Below, piece after piece: positions 31,651 to 41,878 of a DNA stretch of 47,471 nt. The notes beneath the pieces are model-generated. The model did no database searches. It saw only the letters and a list, made by a program, of their open reading frames with translations, and was not told the DNA's origin. The stretch lies in IMG/VR virus record IMGVR_UViG_3300025466_001800, positions 1-47,471 of that record; one strand, written 5' to 3'. The translations under genes were made by a program, and so were the position numbers. Positions within the stretch are counted from its first letter, which is position 1. The number at the start of each line of letters is the position of its first letter. The DNA is from a virus.

Positions 31651-33834
31651 TTAAGTTACACCTGGTCCAGATATCACAAATGTATTACCACCTACACATA
31701 GCACTGTACATATACCGTATTGTGCTAATGTACGATTACCTGTACTTGAAGTACCTGCCCATCTTAAGGTAACAGATGTGCCTTGAGTAATAGTTTGATT
31801 ACTACCACTATTATTATATATAGTAATTACATTACCATCAGAGAATATACTTGCTGGTATAGTAACACCACCTGTAGTAATATTAATATATTTACCGTTA
31901 TCGGTAAGCTGTAGTGTGTAGCTTGTTGATTGACTGTTAGAAGGTATTGAGTTTGTACCGCTATAACCTGAAATACCAGAGCCGCTATAACCGCTTATAC
32001 CACTCCACCCACTAATACCGCTATAACCACTAATACCAGAATAACCAGAGTAACCGCTGATACCAGACCAACCAGAGATACCTGAGTAACCACTGATGCC
32101 GGAGTAACCGCTATAACCCGAAATACCGGAATAACCGCTTATACCACTATAACCTGAAATGCCGGAATAGCCACTATAACCAGAGATACCTGAGTAACCA
32201 CTTATACCAGAAAAACCAGATATACCGCTATAACCACTGTTACCAGAGTAACCTGAATAACCAGAAATGCCTGAATAGCCACTGATGCCGCTAAAGCCGC
32301 TGTTACCACTGAAGCCAGAATAGCCTGATATACCTGAAACACCTTGCCCTATAGGTGTACGTAATACCGTAAATACTGAACTACCATTATATTGATAAGC
32401 AGCTGTAACAGGAGAAACACTTGAAGTATATGCTGAAACTTGTAATAAAATACGATCTGTAGCAGATAGAGTTGTAATGTTACTTGTAACTGTAGCTAAT
32501 TTTTGATAAGTTGAAGTTGTATCTGAAACCGTACCAGAATCAGCACTTAATATAAACGTTCCAGTGCTACTGGTGGTCATTGAATACGTATATACACTGA
32601 ATACAAAATTAGCTGTACCACCTGTTACGTAACGATAAAATTCGACATCCCAAAGACCTGGGGGTATTTCTGTTAAACCAGGCTCTCCAATTGGTGTTAA
32701 ATACCAGCCGAAAGCTGTTAACCCCGTACTTGAAGTAATTGCTATATAATCGTCGTTAACTGTTGTTCCACCGCCACCTGGCTGTAAAGCCATTACTTCA
32801 TATGTGGAAGAGTTTTGATCGCTTGCTATTTCTTCTAAAAAGTATGTACGTCCGTATATTGAACCACCTGTTGTACCAGACCAACCTGAAATACCAGAAT
32901 AGCCTGATATACCACTATAACCTGAATACCCTGAAATACCTGAAGCTGCATAAGCACCTGGTATACCACTAAAGCCTGATATACCTGAGTAACCAGATGT
33001 ACCAGAATAACCAGAATAACCGCTTATACCACTATAACCTGAAATACCGCTATAACCACTAATACCAGAATAACCTGAAGTACCTGAAAAACCAGAATAA
33101 CCACTTATACCAGAATAACCAGAATGGCTACTATAGCCTGAATAACCTGAAATACCAGAGTACCCTGAAATACCAGAATAACCACTATAACCTGATGTAC
33201 CGGAATAACCAGAAATACCGGAATAACCTGAAATACCAGAGTAGCCGCTTGTTCCACTAAAACCACTAAAACCAGAGATACCAGAATAACCACTTATACC
33301 GGAGTAACCGGAAGTACTGTTACCGGAGTAACCGGAAGTACCTGAGTAACCGGAATAACCAGAGGTACCGGAATAGCCACTTATACCAGAATAGCCGGAA
33401 TAACCGCTAATGCCAGAATAACCTGAAATACCGCTAAAACCTGATATACCACTAAAACCAGAGATACCAGAATAACCAGAAGTACCGGTACCACTAAAAC
33501 CAGAGTAACCAGATACTCCGGAACCTGAATAACCAGACTTACCAGAGATACCCGAGTAACCAGAGATACCAGAAAAACCACTATAACCTGAACTTGCAGC
33601 CGCACCAGGTATACCACTATATCCCGAAGGACCGGTTGGACCAGAATAACCAGATTTACCAGAAGTACCAGACCAACCAGATATACCACTATAACCACTA
33701 TACCCACCTATACCTGCTGTACCAGAAAAACCAGAATAACCAGATGTATTGCCACTATAACCGCTCACGCCTGAATAACCGCTTGTGGTAGCGGTGTACA
33801 GCATGTTTGAATTAATTTTTATTAAAGAAGACAT
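31651..33834 (-). CDS. Collagen-like fiber protein (727 aa)
   Basis: Two long blocks of Gly-X-Ser triplets ([15 protein letters not shown]...) cover about residues 18-325 and 498-625. They should form a collagen-like triple helix in which most Y positions are serine. Between them is a globular beta domain (about 330-495, [20 protein letters not shown]) and at the end a 100-residue beta domain ([21 protein letters not shown]) of the type that trimerises phage fibers or binds receptors. It probably forms a trimeric tail fiber. It follows the 332-aa wedge-like gene by three bases. Confidence 0.88.
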   Translation of the reverse strand: MSSLIKINSNMLYTATTSGYSGVSGYSGNTSGYSGFSGTAGIGGYSGYSGISGWSGTSGKSGYSGPTGPSGYSGIPGAAASSGYSGFSGISGYSGISGKSGYSGSGVSGYSGFSGTGTSGYSGISGFSGISGFSGISGYSGISGYSGYSGISGYSGTSGYSGYSGTSGYSGNSTSGYSGISGYSGISGFSGFSGTSGYSGISGYSGISGYSGTSGYSGYSGISGYSGISGYSGYSSHSGYSGISGYSGFSGTSGYSGISGYSGISGYSGISGYSGYSGTSGYSGISGFSGIPGAYAASGISGYSGYSGISGYSGISGWSGTTGGSIYGRTYFLEEIASDQNSSTYEVMALQPGGGGTTVNDDYIAITSSTGLTAFGWYLTPIGEPGLTEIPPGLWDVEFYRYVTGGTANFVFSVYTYSMTTSSTGTFILSADSGTVSDTTSTYQKLATVTSNITTLSATDRILLQVSAYTSSVSPVTAAYQYNGSSVFTVLRTPIGQGVSGISGYSGFSGNSGFSGISGYSGISGYSGYSGNSGYSGISGFSGISGYSGISGYSGYSGISGYSGISGYSGISGYSGYSGISGYSGISGWSGISGYSGYSGISGYSGISGWSGISGYSGSGISGYSGTNSIPSNSQSTSYTLQLTDNGKYINITTGGVTIPASIFSDGNVITIYNNSGSNQTITQGTSVTLRWAGTSSTGNRTLAQYGICTVLCVGGNTFVISGPGVT
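31960..32345. repeat. Collagen-like Gly-X-Ser coding repeat, block 2
   Basis: The second triplet array of the same gene, separated from block 1 by about 520 bases that code for a globular domain. Confidence 0.85.
32870..33785. repeat. Collagen-like Gly-X-Ser coding repeat, block 1
   Basis: A 9- and 18-base periodic array of CCAGAATAACC/CCACTTATACC-like units (minus strand: Gly-Tyr-Ser-Gly-Ile-Ser). Synonymous variation between units shows that the amino-acid pattern, not the DNA, is conserved. Confidence 0.85.
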
Positions 33835-33837
33835 AGT

Positions 33838-34836
33838 TTAGTAGCGTTTTACAATTAAAATAGTATTACCAATTGGCGGTATGTCATTAAACGTTAATGT
33901 TTGGTTCTGTACACTAACAGTATAGCTACTATCAGGTGTTTGTGTTACACCATCAATGGTCACCTGATAGTCGCTTGCACGGGAAGAGGTAATATTAGAT
34001 AACGTGTATGTGGTTGTTGCACCATCTGATATAAATGTCCAATAAGTTGGTAAAGTGGTTGTCATTGAAAGAGAGTTTGTTGTAGCTACTGCTGCTACAG
34101 CCTGAGATATTAAGTACTCTTCTGGAATATTATATTCACCAGCATTATAAAATGCAGCTGAAGCCTCAGATGTAGTTGTAGTAGTATATGTATTTATCGA
34201 GACAGATGGGTCTCTATCAAAGTAATTGTTTGTATCGTAAAGCTCTTCTATCTCTATACTAAATTGAGATGATACAGTATTTAAATAAGGTAAAGAAGTT
34301 AAAATATCCGGGTTTGTTATAGTAAAACCGTTTAATATAATACCATCTGGGGTAACCTTACGAGTGAAAGCAGTTAAGAGGTAATTGTAGAAAAGTCTTT
34401 CTAAAGAAGTGCTTGTGCCTGTGAGATTATTTTTAAGTTTAGTATAAGATATATGATTACGTTTATTGGCTAAATAAACAGATATGTCTTTTAATCTACG
34501 AGCATAAGCAGTAATAGTAGCCTGTAAGCTTATGTTATCATTAATGTTTACCTCACTAAAAAATGTTTGTTCTTCAGGTGTACGAGCAACTATACCTAAA
34601 GTTTGTAAAAATGTTTGATAATAATTTTTTACATAATTAACTGAAACCGCATTTGATAAACCCTTGTTTACGTACCAGCTGGTTACATAAGCATTGTATT
34701 GAGCGGTTAGATCCGAAGATGTTATGTTGTTATTACGTATTCTCCAGTCTTGAAACGAATAAGGCTGGGTTGAATCACCACCACCAGATACACTGGAGGC
34801 ACTTGCTAATGTACTAATTGTATTAAAAACTGGCAT
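33838..34836 (-). CDS. Baseplate- or fiber-attachment protein (332 aa)
   Basis: Not firmly assigned. The N-terminal two thirds is helical (YVKNYYQTFLQTLGIVARTPEE ; LQATITAYARRLKDISVYLANKRNH), which suits a baseplate-wedge or adaptor protein. The C-terminal 90 residues are beta-rich (TTTYTLSNITSSRASDYQVTIDGV) and probably hold the following collagen-like fiber. It lies one base after the PKD-domain gene and within the same leftward series as gp6 and gp25, a location where T4-like phages carry wedge proteins. Confidence 0.72.
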   Translation of the reverse strand: MPVFNTISTLASASSVSGGGDSTQPYSFQDWRIRNNNITSSDLTAQYNAYVTSWYVNKGLSNAVSVNYVKNYYQTFLQTLGIVARTPEEQTFFSEVNINDNISLQATITAYARRLKDISVYLANKRNHISYTKLKNNLTGTSTSLERLFYNYLLTAFTRKVTPDGIILNGFTITNPDILTSLPYLNTVSSQFSIEIEELYDTNNYFDRDPSVSINTYTTTTTSEASAAFYNAGEYNIPEEYLISQAVAAVATTNSLSMTTTLPTYWTFISDGATTTYTLSNITSSRASDYQVTIDGVTQTPDSSYTVSVQNQTLTFNDIPPIGNTILIVKRY

Positions 34837-34837
34837 A

Positions 34838-37201
34838 TTATTGTTTAATTAACCCCAATCCTTGATGCATATAATAGTTATAAATTGACTCTAAGATACC
34901 ACCATCTTTTACCCAGTCTGCATGATTTGTTCCAGATAATTCAGATAACGTGGTATACGGGTCATCCCAACTAACTAAACCTTCAACTTGTTGACCGTCT
35001 ACTTGTCCGTTATATACAAAGAATCTATAATTTTGAGATACTGGTGTCTGTAAACCCCAACCGAAGAACGCACTTAAAGGATAAGCTGTTAAAGGATAAG
35101 ATGAAACAGGATATGCTTTAGTAGGTAAAAGATTACCCAAGCCACGTGCTGTAACACTACTGTAGCTCGTAATCTTAGGTACCTCTATTAGCTCAAAGTT
35201 TTGGGAATTAAACAAATCATTAGCTACTATTTTCTGCCCGGCTGAAACAATAGTAGTGTTAATAATATACTCTGATAGTATACCGCCTAAATTAGGTAAT
35301 CCAGCGCTTAACGAAAAATTACGTGCATATTGGGATCTTGCACCCCACACGACACTTTGTTGGGTGGTATACATATCTACTACTCTACGCAATGTAGGCG
35401 GAATATCGTAATTGTAGTTATCAAGTGTTAAGCCTAACGATTCAGCCTGAGAATAAAAACTATTAACATTAGCAGTGTTTAAATCAGCTATATTTTTTAC
35501 ATAATTAGCGATTCTTTCATACACTACACCACCGTACGTATCATCATTCGTAGCACTGGTACCGGCAACTGCAGCTAAGTAGTTATCAAACAGTACTGTA
35601 TTTTGATTAATTGACGGTTGTAAAGCATAGGATTTTAATTGTGCACTAAAATCAAAATTGCCATTAATCTTACGAGCAAAATATGTATTATCGAAGTCTA
35701 CTACGTAGAACACCGGGCTTACACCTGCTATACCATAACCACCTACCGAATTAGGTTGATTGGTAATATAGCGAAGTGTAGCAGCTGATGCACAAGGTAT
35801 AAGTGTTGGGTTATAGCCTGCAGACACACTCGGTGTAAGATCTGTAGTATATGCAAAGCCACTATAACTCGGGGTAGTTAAATTGTATACGTTTAATGTA
35901 GCAGCCCCTACTGTATAAGGTGTAAAAGTACCAAGATAATAACCACCTGCATCTCTACCATTAAGATCAAATCTTGTTATCGTGTATTGTAAAGAGTTAC
36001 CTGTTAAACCTGTTGTACTTAAATTAAATGATGCACTACTTGCAGAAGTATAATTGGTAGAAGATAATGAAACCTGGAACGAATTACCCACATTAGTAGT
36101 ACCTGCATTAAGTGGGTAGTTAAACAGAGAAACATTCGATAAAAATGCTGCGGTACCAACAGCAGACGGACTCTTTATCATTGTTACAAATTGACTTTCA
36201 ACACCTGGCCAATATGTAGTGTTTAATGGTATAGTACCGTTTAATGTTACATTTACGTGATCAGGTAAGAAGCGCTGTACATAATAATATGATGATAACG
36301 CAACTAAAGAATTTGAATACGAAGGTACATCAATGTAATCTGGTCCAGGTAAATTAGGTACGTATGTAGTATCTAATGTAACCCATATAGTAGTTGGGTT
36401 AACAGATTGATAAGGTACAATTACACCACTAACGGGTGTGGATGAAACCTTTACAGAAGGTATATCGTCTATATAGTAAAAATTACCAGAACCTGAAAGA
36501 CCTACTAATGTACCGTTAGGATTATAATTACCATTAGCATCAATTATAATAGGTGTACTACTAATTGGTTGGTAATTAGTAATAATGGTACCTTCATCTA
36601 AAGGATTAGCAGAAACTGTAGTAAACCGCCAAGCCGGGCGCAAATCTGATGTCTGCGTTTGTTCAATTTCCGTATAAGGTTGAGATAAAGAGCCTTGAGA
36701 GTATAAACGAAAGTTTAATGCGCTGTTATTGAGTATACTTGTATAGTAATTGAATGTAAGTGGTACAGGACCTGAAGTAGGAGTACCAGACTTACATCCT
36801 TGATAACCAAAGAAGCAAGCACCAGCAGACAACTGCCCTACCATGATACTGTTCCAATTAGTATAATCCCAGGCTAACGTATCTTTAACGAAACTAACCG
36901 CTGTAACTAATACAGAAAATGTTGATGGTGGTATGTTAGTAGCATTATTGAATAGTGCTACTTTTACTTCATAAATACCTGGCCAATTATAAATGTGAGT
37001 AGGAGAATAATCTGTACTATATGTACCATCACCAAACCACCACATTAAACTATAGGTTGATGTTACTGCTGCAGGCGTGATACCAGCAGAAGCAGGAAAC
37101 GTGAGTGAATAACTGAAAGGAGTAGCTAAAGTAAAGCCACTAAGTGAACTGTTTGATCCACTAACCGTAATACCTTGAAGAACACTTAGCGGGGTAGCCA
37201 T
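34838..37201 (-). CDS. PKD-domain baseplate/fiber protein (787 aa)
   Basis: A structural protein. Residues 12-105 form a PKD (Ig-like) domain: TYSLMWWFGDGTYSTDYSP then HIYNWPGIYEVKVALFNN, with the family WxFGDG and HxY...GxYxV signature. The rest is large and mainly beta, with a helical segment near the C-terminus (RRVVDMYTTQQSVVWGARSQYARN). The gene lies one base after gp6 in the wedge operon, so it probably joins the baseplate and displays the PKD domain as a host-contact or protein-protein module. No enzymatic site seen. Confidence 0.8.
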   Translation of the reverse strand: MATPLSVLQGITVSGSNSSLSGFTLATPFSYSLTFPASAGITPAAVTSTYSLMWWFGDGTYSTDYSPTHIYNWPGIYEVKVALFNNATNIPPSTFSVLVTAVSFVKDTLAWDYTNWNSIMVGQLSAGACFFGYQGCKSGTPTSGPVPLTFNYYTSILNNSALNFRLYSQGSLSQPYTEIEQTQTSDLRPAWRFTTVSANPLDEGTIITNYQPISSTPIIIDANGNYNPNGTLVGLSGSGNFYYIDDIPSVKVSSTPVSGVIVPYQSVNPTTIWVTLDTTYVPNLPGPDYIDVPSYSNSLVALSSYYYVQRFLPDHVNVTLNGTIPLNTTYWPGVESQFVTMIKSPSAVGTAAFLSNVSLFNYPLNAGTTNVGNSFQVSLSSTNYTSASSASFNLSTTGLTGNSLQYTITRFDLNGRDAGGYYLGTFTPYTVGAATLNVYNLTTPSYSGFAYTTDLTPSVSAGYNPTLIPCASAATLRYITNQPNSVGGYGIAGVSPVFYVVDFDNTYFARKINGNFDFSAQLKSYALQPSINQNTVLFDNYLAAVAGTSATNDDTYGGVVYERIANYVKNIADLNTANVNSFYSQAESLGLTLDNYNYDIPPTLRRVVDMYTTQQSVVWGARSQYARNFSLSAGLPNLGGILSEYIINTTIVSAGQKIVANDLFNSQNFELIEVPKITSYSSVTARGLGNLLPTKAYPVSSYPLTAYPLSAFFGWGLQTPVSQNYRFFVYNGQVDGQQVEGLVSWDDPYTTLSELSGTNHADWVKDGGILESIYNYYMHQGLGLIKQ

Positions 37202-37202
37202 A

Positions 37203-39038
37203 TTAGAAGTTTACTATTGATGCGTTTTGAGATACTTCTTGTTGTACTACAACACGGGAGAGTAGCTCAGTAATATCATTTAAATATACTGTTTGGAATG
37301 GCTGTACAGTGAATGTTTTTGAGGTTGATGTAATATCGTTGTTTGGATAAGATGGGTTATATACAATTAATGACACACCATTAACTGTTTCTGTACCGTT
37401 TATTGTTTGTACTGATTGTACATCAGTTAGAGCTAATATACTACCGGTAATATCTGAAACATTAATTGTACATCCTAAAGTTAAACTGGAAGGATTGAAA
37501 TAAGATTCAAATATAGATTGTATATTGCTTTGTATTACGCTTACCGGTGTTTTAGCACCACGTTTCAACGTAATCACTAATTGAGAGTTGGCTATGTCGC
37601 TTGCTGTTACAGTAGTACTAACACCTGTACCTGTTGTTACTGCCAAGTACACTGGGTCCATTACAATAACTTCAGATGTTAAACTCTTTTTATCAGTAAT
37701 AGTAGAAATGATTAATTGTTTTTGAGCTGGTGTAAGATAGTTTATATAATTGTTAGTTAAAAGCTTTGTAGCTTTAGGTAAAACATATACATATACATTA
37801 TTAAAGTTACAAGCATCAGCAAAAGCCATTTGATTGTAAAGCACTCTATAATCAACTCCTGGGTTAGTTAGACCAATATTATAAAGATACTGTAAATGTC
37901 CATTTACATAGTCATTGTTGCTTAATACTGCTACATCGTTTATAATGTTTGCAAAATTAGCTTTAATATATGACTCATAGTCTGCAGAAGTTACTACCCT
38001 GTACTGAGACTTGTATGAAGCTGGAGCATTAGAGCGAATACTATCTACTGATTCAATATCTGTAAATGTAGTAGAAATGTTAGTATTAGAGAATTGTAGA
38101 TTTAGAATGCTTACATCATCTAATAGATTTAAATCACTACTTGTGACTTGAGGCTGTATTTGTGCAAATTGGCCGGTAGTGTATAATGCAGCGCTTTGAC
38201 CATTAATAGCACCAACACCCACCTCTCCTGTTGTACCTGCTGATTGTAAATAGTATATTGCTACAACATCACCAACATCTAATTGAGCACCGTTAATGTT
38301 ATCACCGAATTTAAGTTCGTAATTCTTATTACTGTTTAAACGTATTTCGTATGTGGTGTCAGTGGCGTTTTGTAGATAAAGAGATTCAGTCTTTGTCCAT
38401 TTTGTCCATTCTCCAGTAGAATTGGTTTTCTTTACATATACATCAATATTAAAATGATCTATAATAACATTGGTACCTGGAATTAAATAAACAATTTCAT
38501 TAGCTTCACCGCGTGCCGTGTAAAGCGGGTACTCTATATAGCTACCCTGATACAACAAGTACTGATTACCTACAGTTGTTAGTTCTTCTGTAACACCAGA
38601 AAGCACTCTTGTAAAAGTAATGTCTTCATTGAATGAATACGTTGCATTACCTGCACGGAGTAAAGTATAGCGAGGTATTGTATAGTAGCCTGGAGCTAAA
38701 TTTGGTCCTGCTGAAACTGAAAATGATAAAGTAGAAGTTTGTGCACCGATTGGAGCGTAGTTTAGAATCTTAACTATACGATTCATGTTTTCGTAAAGCT
38801 GAGCTTCACTAAACAAGGATTCGGTTGCTGTTTGATTCTGATAGTATAAAAGAACGTGGAAAGCGTATGCTATAATGTTATTAATAGCCGTAATATTAGA
38901 ACCTTCGTAGTTCTGGTCTGTAATAATGCCGCTGTTGTTTAAACGACTTGTAATAAAGCTTCTTAATGAAAGAGCATCAAATGCTACGTATTCATTATTT
39001 GCTATATTAAGATCTTTATTGTCTGAAGCTGTATTCAT
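37203..39038 (-). CDS. gp6: Baseplate wedge protein, T4 gp6-like (611 aa)
   Basis: A core ring-forming subunit of the contractile-tail baseplate. N-terminal text follows T4 gp6: FDALSLRSFITSRLN, IITDQNYEGSNITAINNIIAYA, then YYQNQTATESLFSEAQLYENM and RIVKILNYAPIGAQTS. The C-terminal half has the J-like RVVTSADYESYIKANF segment, where gp6/gpJ dimerise. The 611-aa length is normal. It follows gp25 by two bases, the order found in T4-like baseplate operons. The assignment is firm on sequence pattern and context. Confidence 0.93.
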   Translation of the reverse strand: MNTASDNKDLNIANNEYVAFDALSLRSFITSRLNNSGIITDQNYEGSNITAINNIIAYAFHVLLYYQNQTATESLFSEAQLYENMNRIVKILNYAPIGAQTSTLSFSVSAGPNLAPGYYTIPRYTLLRAGNATYSFNEDITFTRVLSGVTEELTTVGNQYLLYQGSYIEYPLYTARGEANEIVYLIPGTNVIIDHFNIDVYVKKTNSTGEWTKWTKTESLYLQNATDTTYEIRLNSNKNYELKFGDNINGAQLDVGDVVAIYYLQSAGTTGEVGVGAINGQSAALYTTGQFAQIQPQVTSSDLNLLDDVSILNLQFSNTNISTTFTDIESVDSIRSNAPASYKSQYRVVTSADYESYIKANFANIINDVAVLSNNDYVNGHLQYLYNIGLTNPGVDYRVLYNQMAFADACNFNNVYVYVLPKATKLLTNNYINYLTPAQKQLIISTITDKKSLTSEVIVMDPVYLAVTTGTGVSTTVTASDIANSQLVITLKRGAKTPVSVIQSNIQSIFESYFNPSSLTLGCTINVSDITGSILALTDVQSVQTINGTETVNGVSLIVYNPSYPNNDITSTSKTFTVQPFQTVYLNDITELLSRVVVQQEVSQNASIVNF

Positions 39039-39040
39039 CG

Positions 39041-39481
39041 TTATGTTAGAAGTGTAAACCCGCTTTTGTCTAAAACACCCGGTAAGATGATTTGTTGATT
39101 AAGAGCTGGTATCAAAATACTTAATACAATAGTAAAGGTTTGCTCGTCTTTATTGACAGTTATGTTAACATTCTGGACTTGTACTCGTGGTTCAAAATTA
39201 CTAACGTTATCCATTATATGATTACCTATTAGGTGAGCGGTAGCATTAGTAGCTGGTTCAAACACAAATTGCACCAAATTTAATCCATATTCGGGATTTA
39301 ATAAGTTTTGACCAGGAATTGTATTAAATAGGTTAGTAAGAGAGTTAGATATTGCATCACCGTCATAATCAACCTGTACATCTCTTACTATAGGGTCGGC
39401 AAAATCCAAGTGTACATCCACATAGTTATGCTTTTTAGTAGATACTACCTTCTGTAGACCGTTAAAACTAATAGATGGCAT
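39041..39481 (-). CDS. gp25: Baseplate wedge protein, gp25-like (146 aa)
   Basis: A small wedge protein that starts sheath polymerisation. It shows the GPW/gp25 signature: ISNSLTNLFNTIPGQNLLNPEYGLNLVQFVFEP, then VSNFEPRVQVQNVNIT. Despite the family's old lysozyme label, no catalytic function is expected. It is the first gene of the leftward structural block. The 51-base divergent gap to the acidic protein at 39533 probably holds promoters for both directions. ATG start, no SD. Confidence 0.93.
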   Translation of the reverse strand: MPSISFNGLQKVVSTKKHNYVDVHLDFADPIVRDVQVDYDGDAISNSLTNLFNTIPGQNLLNPEYGLNLVQFVFEPATNATAHLIGNHIMDNVSNFEPRVQVQNVNITVNKDEQTFTIVLSILIPALNQQIILPGVLDKSGFTLLT

Positions 39482-39532
39482 GTAAATTACTTAGGAACAA
39501 AGTATAAAAACATAAGTAATAATATACATTTT

Positions 39533-40942
39533 ATGAAGAACAGTAAGTTTATCCCTCTATATGAAACTATAACGGCTCGCTATAAAGAAGGCGCTGGGTT
39601 CTTGGAGGGTGATATTATTAAGCTTAAATCCAATTATAAGAGCTTAGACGCTTTTAAAGAACTAAACGAGACAGTAAAAGCACGTATTGAAGATGCAGAA
39701 AAAACAGGTTACAATTTGCGTGTGGCTCGTTTACACACACCTAATAACCAATACGGCTCATATGGTTATATTCGCTTACCTGCTACACATGCAGATATTT
39801 ATCAAGAAAAAGCTCCAGGCTATTTCAGTAACATTACTACTGTTCCATTATCTATTATTGAAGCAATTGACACAGGTGTAAATCTTGCTCCTATTTCACA
39901 AAATAATAGACGCGACAATGGAGAGAATCAAAAACCACAAAAGTGGAAATCCAATAAAGACACTCCAGAAACAAAAGAACAAAATCATTTAGGTCATGAT
40001 GAAAATTGGGTTAAGAATGGTAATTACGAGTTAGCAGAAAAGAATAAAAAACCAGGCGTCGGTGCAAACGACTATGATGATACAAAGCCTTCTACTGGTT
40101 ATAAGCCACTTCCAAAGAATAAACTAAAGCCAAAAACATTAAAAGAATCAGAACAAGCTTTAGATAGCCTCTATATACACATTTTACGAGAAGACGGTAA
40201 TGAAGAAGAACGAGTTGAAGAAGATGTTGGTATGATGAGTTCTAATGCAAATATGGGAGAAACAGAAAACAATAAAGAAGATTACGACATTTACGCTTTT
40301 GAAAAAATGGCTCTTGCTGGTGCAAAACCAGGTATGTCTGAAGATGAAGTACTTAGCTTAGCATTTACAAATATTGAAAATTGGGCTATGGCGACTCGTA
40401 AAGTTGATGCAAGAAAAGCAGAAATTATTGCAGGCAATATACTTTATTATACGAATGATGGCGATGGTGCTTCAGAAGTAGTAACGTATTATGGTCATAT
40501 GTTTCCAAAAACAGCAACTATTGCTGAAGAAATTTGCCCTATATGTAAAAGAGATGTTTGTCAATGTAATGAAATGGAAATGATGGGTAATGACATGGAA
40601 GCCCCGTGCCCTAAGTGTCATACAAACCCATGCACTTGTTTAGAAGAAGTTTACGATGAATCAGATCTAAAGCACCATGTAAAAGATGAATGCTGGAACA
40701 TGGAAGAAAACAGATTAGTAGATGAGTGCTGGGGTGAAGATGGATCTGTTAAAGAAGAGTGCTGGGCAAGTTCTTCTAATGCAGAACCAGCACCAGCTCA
40801 ACAATTAACTGGCCAAGAAGCAGGCACCCGTGAAGACGGTCCTATGGAAGAGTCAGAACAAGTAAAACGTGCTTACCTACCAGGTGGTCATCCAAAAGAT
40901 GGTGTGACTATTAAAGCTCACCCAAACTCTTACCTATCATAA
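39533..40942 (+). CDS. Acidic protein with two CPxCxxxxCxC motifs (469 aa)
   Basis: Function unknown. The N-terminal 110 residues look folded (FIPLYETITARYKEGAGFLEGDII). Residues 120-220 are Lys/Asn/Pro-rich and probably disordered. The middle contains an alpha domain (EDEVLSLAFTNIENWAMATRK). The C-terminal part has CPICKRDVCQC and CPKCHTNPCTC, likely zinc-binding knuckles, followed by three DECW/EECW tripartite repeats. It could be a structural or scaffold protein. It converges on the clamp loader with a six-base overlap at the stops. Confidence 0.78.
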   Translation: MKNSKFIPLYETITARYKEGAGFLEGDIIKLKSNYKSLDAFKELNETVKARIEDAEKTGYNLRVARLHTPNNQYGSYGYIRLPATHADIYQEKAPGYFSNITTVPLSIIEAIDTGVNLAPISQNNRRDNGENQKPQKWKSNKDTPETKEQNHLGHDENWVKNGNYELAEKNKKPGVGANDYDDTKPSTGYKPLPKNKLKPKTLKESEQALDSLYIHILREDGNEEERVEEDVGMMSSNANMGETENNKEDYDIYAFEKMALAGAKPGMSEDEVLSLAFTNIENWAMATRKVDARKAEIIAGNILYYTNDGDGASEVVTYYGHMFPKTATIAEEICPICKRDVCQCNEMEMMGNDMEAPCPKCHTNPCTCLEEVYDESDLKHHVKDECWNMEENRLVDECWGEDGSVKEECWASSSNAEPAPAQQLTGQEAGTREDGPMEESEQVKRAYLPGGHPKDGVTIKAHPNSYLS

Positions 40943-41878
40943 TTGACTTAAAGCAATAAGACAGCTAAAGAAATTGATTTCTTGATCCATTACTAAAGCT
41001 GATCGATACAGATATTCAGAGACTTGCAGCAATGCAAGTCTTTTTTTATCCTCCTTCATTGAGCTTTTATAAACAGAATTAAACAAATCTTTCATTAACT
41101 TTGGGTAATCATTACCAAAGGATTGTTCTGATTCTATAACGAACTTACGTATAGACATTAAATCTTCTTTATCTTCAATTTTACTAAGGATATCTTGGGC
41201 GAATCCCTCGTTATTAATAACGTCTTGTATAACGAGCTTATTATCAATAACGCTGCGTTGTATGTAGTTAATAATTCTACGTAAATCCGGATAGTAATAA
41301 CGAATAACTTCTTTGATACGTTCTACTTGACCAGCTTCAATAGCTATTTTTTCTTGCTGTAGTATATACTTTATTCGTTTAGCATATTCTCCAATAGGAG
41401 GAGTAAAATCAGTGAAAACTTGACATCGAGACTGAATCGGTTGGATAATACGATGTAAATAGTTGCCAGTGAGGATAAAACGGGTATTACCAGCATACTC
41501 TTCCATAACATTACGCAGAGCTCTTTGACCGGCATCAGTAAAGTTATCAAACTCGTCCAGAAAGATAATCTTAATTTTGCCATCCAGGCTCTTAGTTTGA
41601 GCAAACGAAAGAATAGAGGATCTGACTTCGTCGATACCGTTCTTTTCGCTCGCGTTAATGTAGAGGTACTGTGCATCGAGTAATTCATTTATAATAACTT
41701 TAGCTAATGTAGTTTTACCGGTACCCGGGTTACCTACAAGTAATAGGTTAGGTATTTCTTCTTTTCGTTTACATTCTTCTACAAATGCACGTAAAGACTC
41801 AGATAGAACCATATCGGCTAATTTAGTTGGCCGGTATGCTTCTACCCATATATTCATTAACTGTTCGTTAATTGTCAT
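40937..41878 (-). CDS. gp44: Sliding-clamp loader ATPase, T4 gp44-like (313 aa)
   Basis: An AAA+ ATPase that opens the sliding clamp and loads it at primer ends during phage DNA replication. Walker A is GNPGTGKTT (49-57), Walker B FLDEFD (106-111), sensor I lies in FILTGNY, and the SRC motif (150-152) supplies the arginine finger. N-terminal WVEAYRPTKLADMVL is the classical clamp-loader opening. The length matches T4 gp44. The ATG overlaps the dUTPase stop (TAATG), so the two are coupled. The partner gp62-like subunit and the clamp are not in the window. Confidence 0.96.
   Translation of the reverse strand: MTINEQLMNIWVEAYRPTKLADMVLSESLRAFVEECKRKEEIPNLLLVGNPGTGKTTLAKVIINELLDAQYLYINASEKNGIDEVRSSILSFAQTKSLDGKIKIIFLDEFDNFTDAGQRALRNVMEEYAGNTRFILTGNYLHRIIQPIQSRCQVFTDFTPPIGEYAKRIKYILQQEKIAIEAGQVERIKEVIRYYYPDLRRIINYIQRSVIDNKLVIQDVINNEGFAQDILSKIEDKEDLMSIRKFVIESEQSFGNDYPKLMKDLFNSVYKSSMKEDKKRLALLQVSEYLYRSALVMDQEINFFSCLIALSQL

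Noticed and set aside
31960-33785. Repeat array resembling CRISPR
   Set aside because: Units are 9-18 bases without unique spacers and encode Gly-X-Ser triplets; no cas genes.
32763-33791. Open frames in other frames across the collagen-like gene
   Set aside because: Period-9 repeats keep alternate frames open; no independent protein features.
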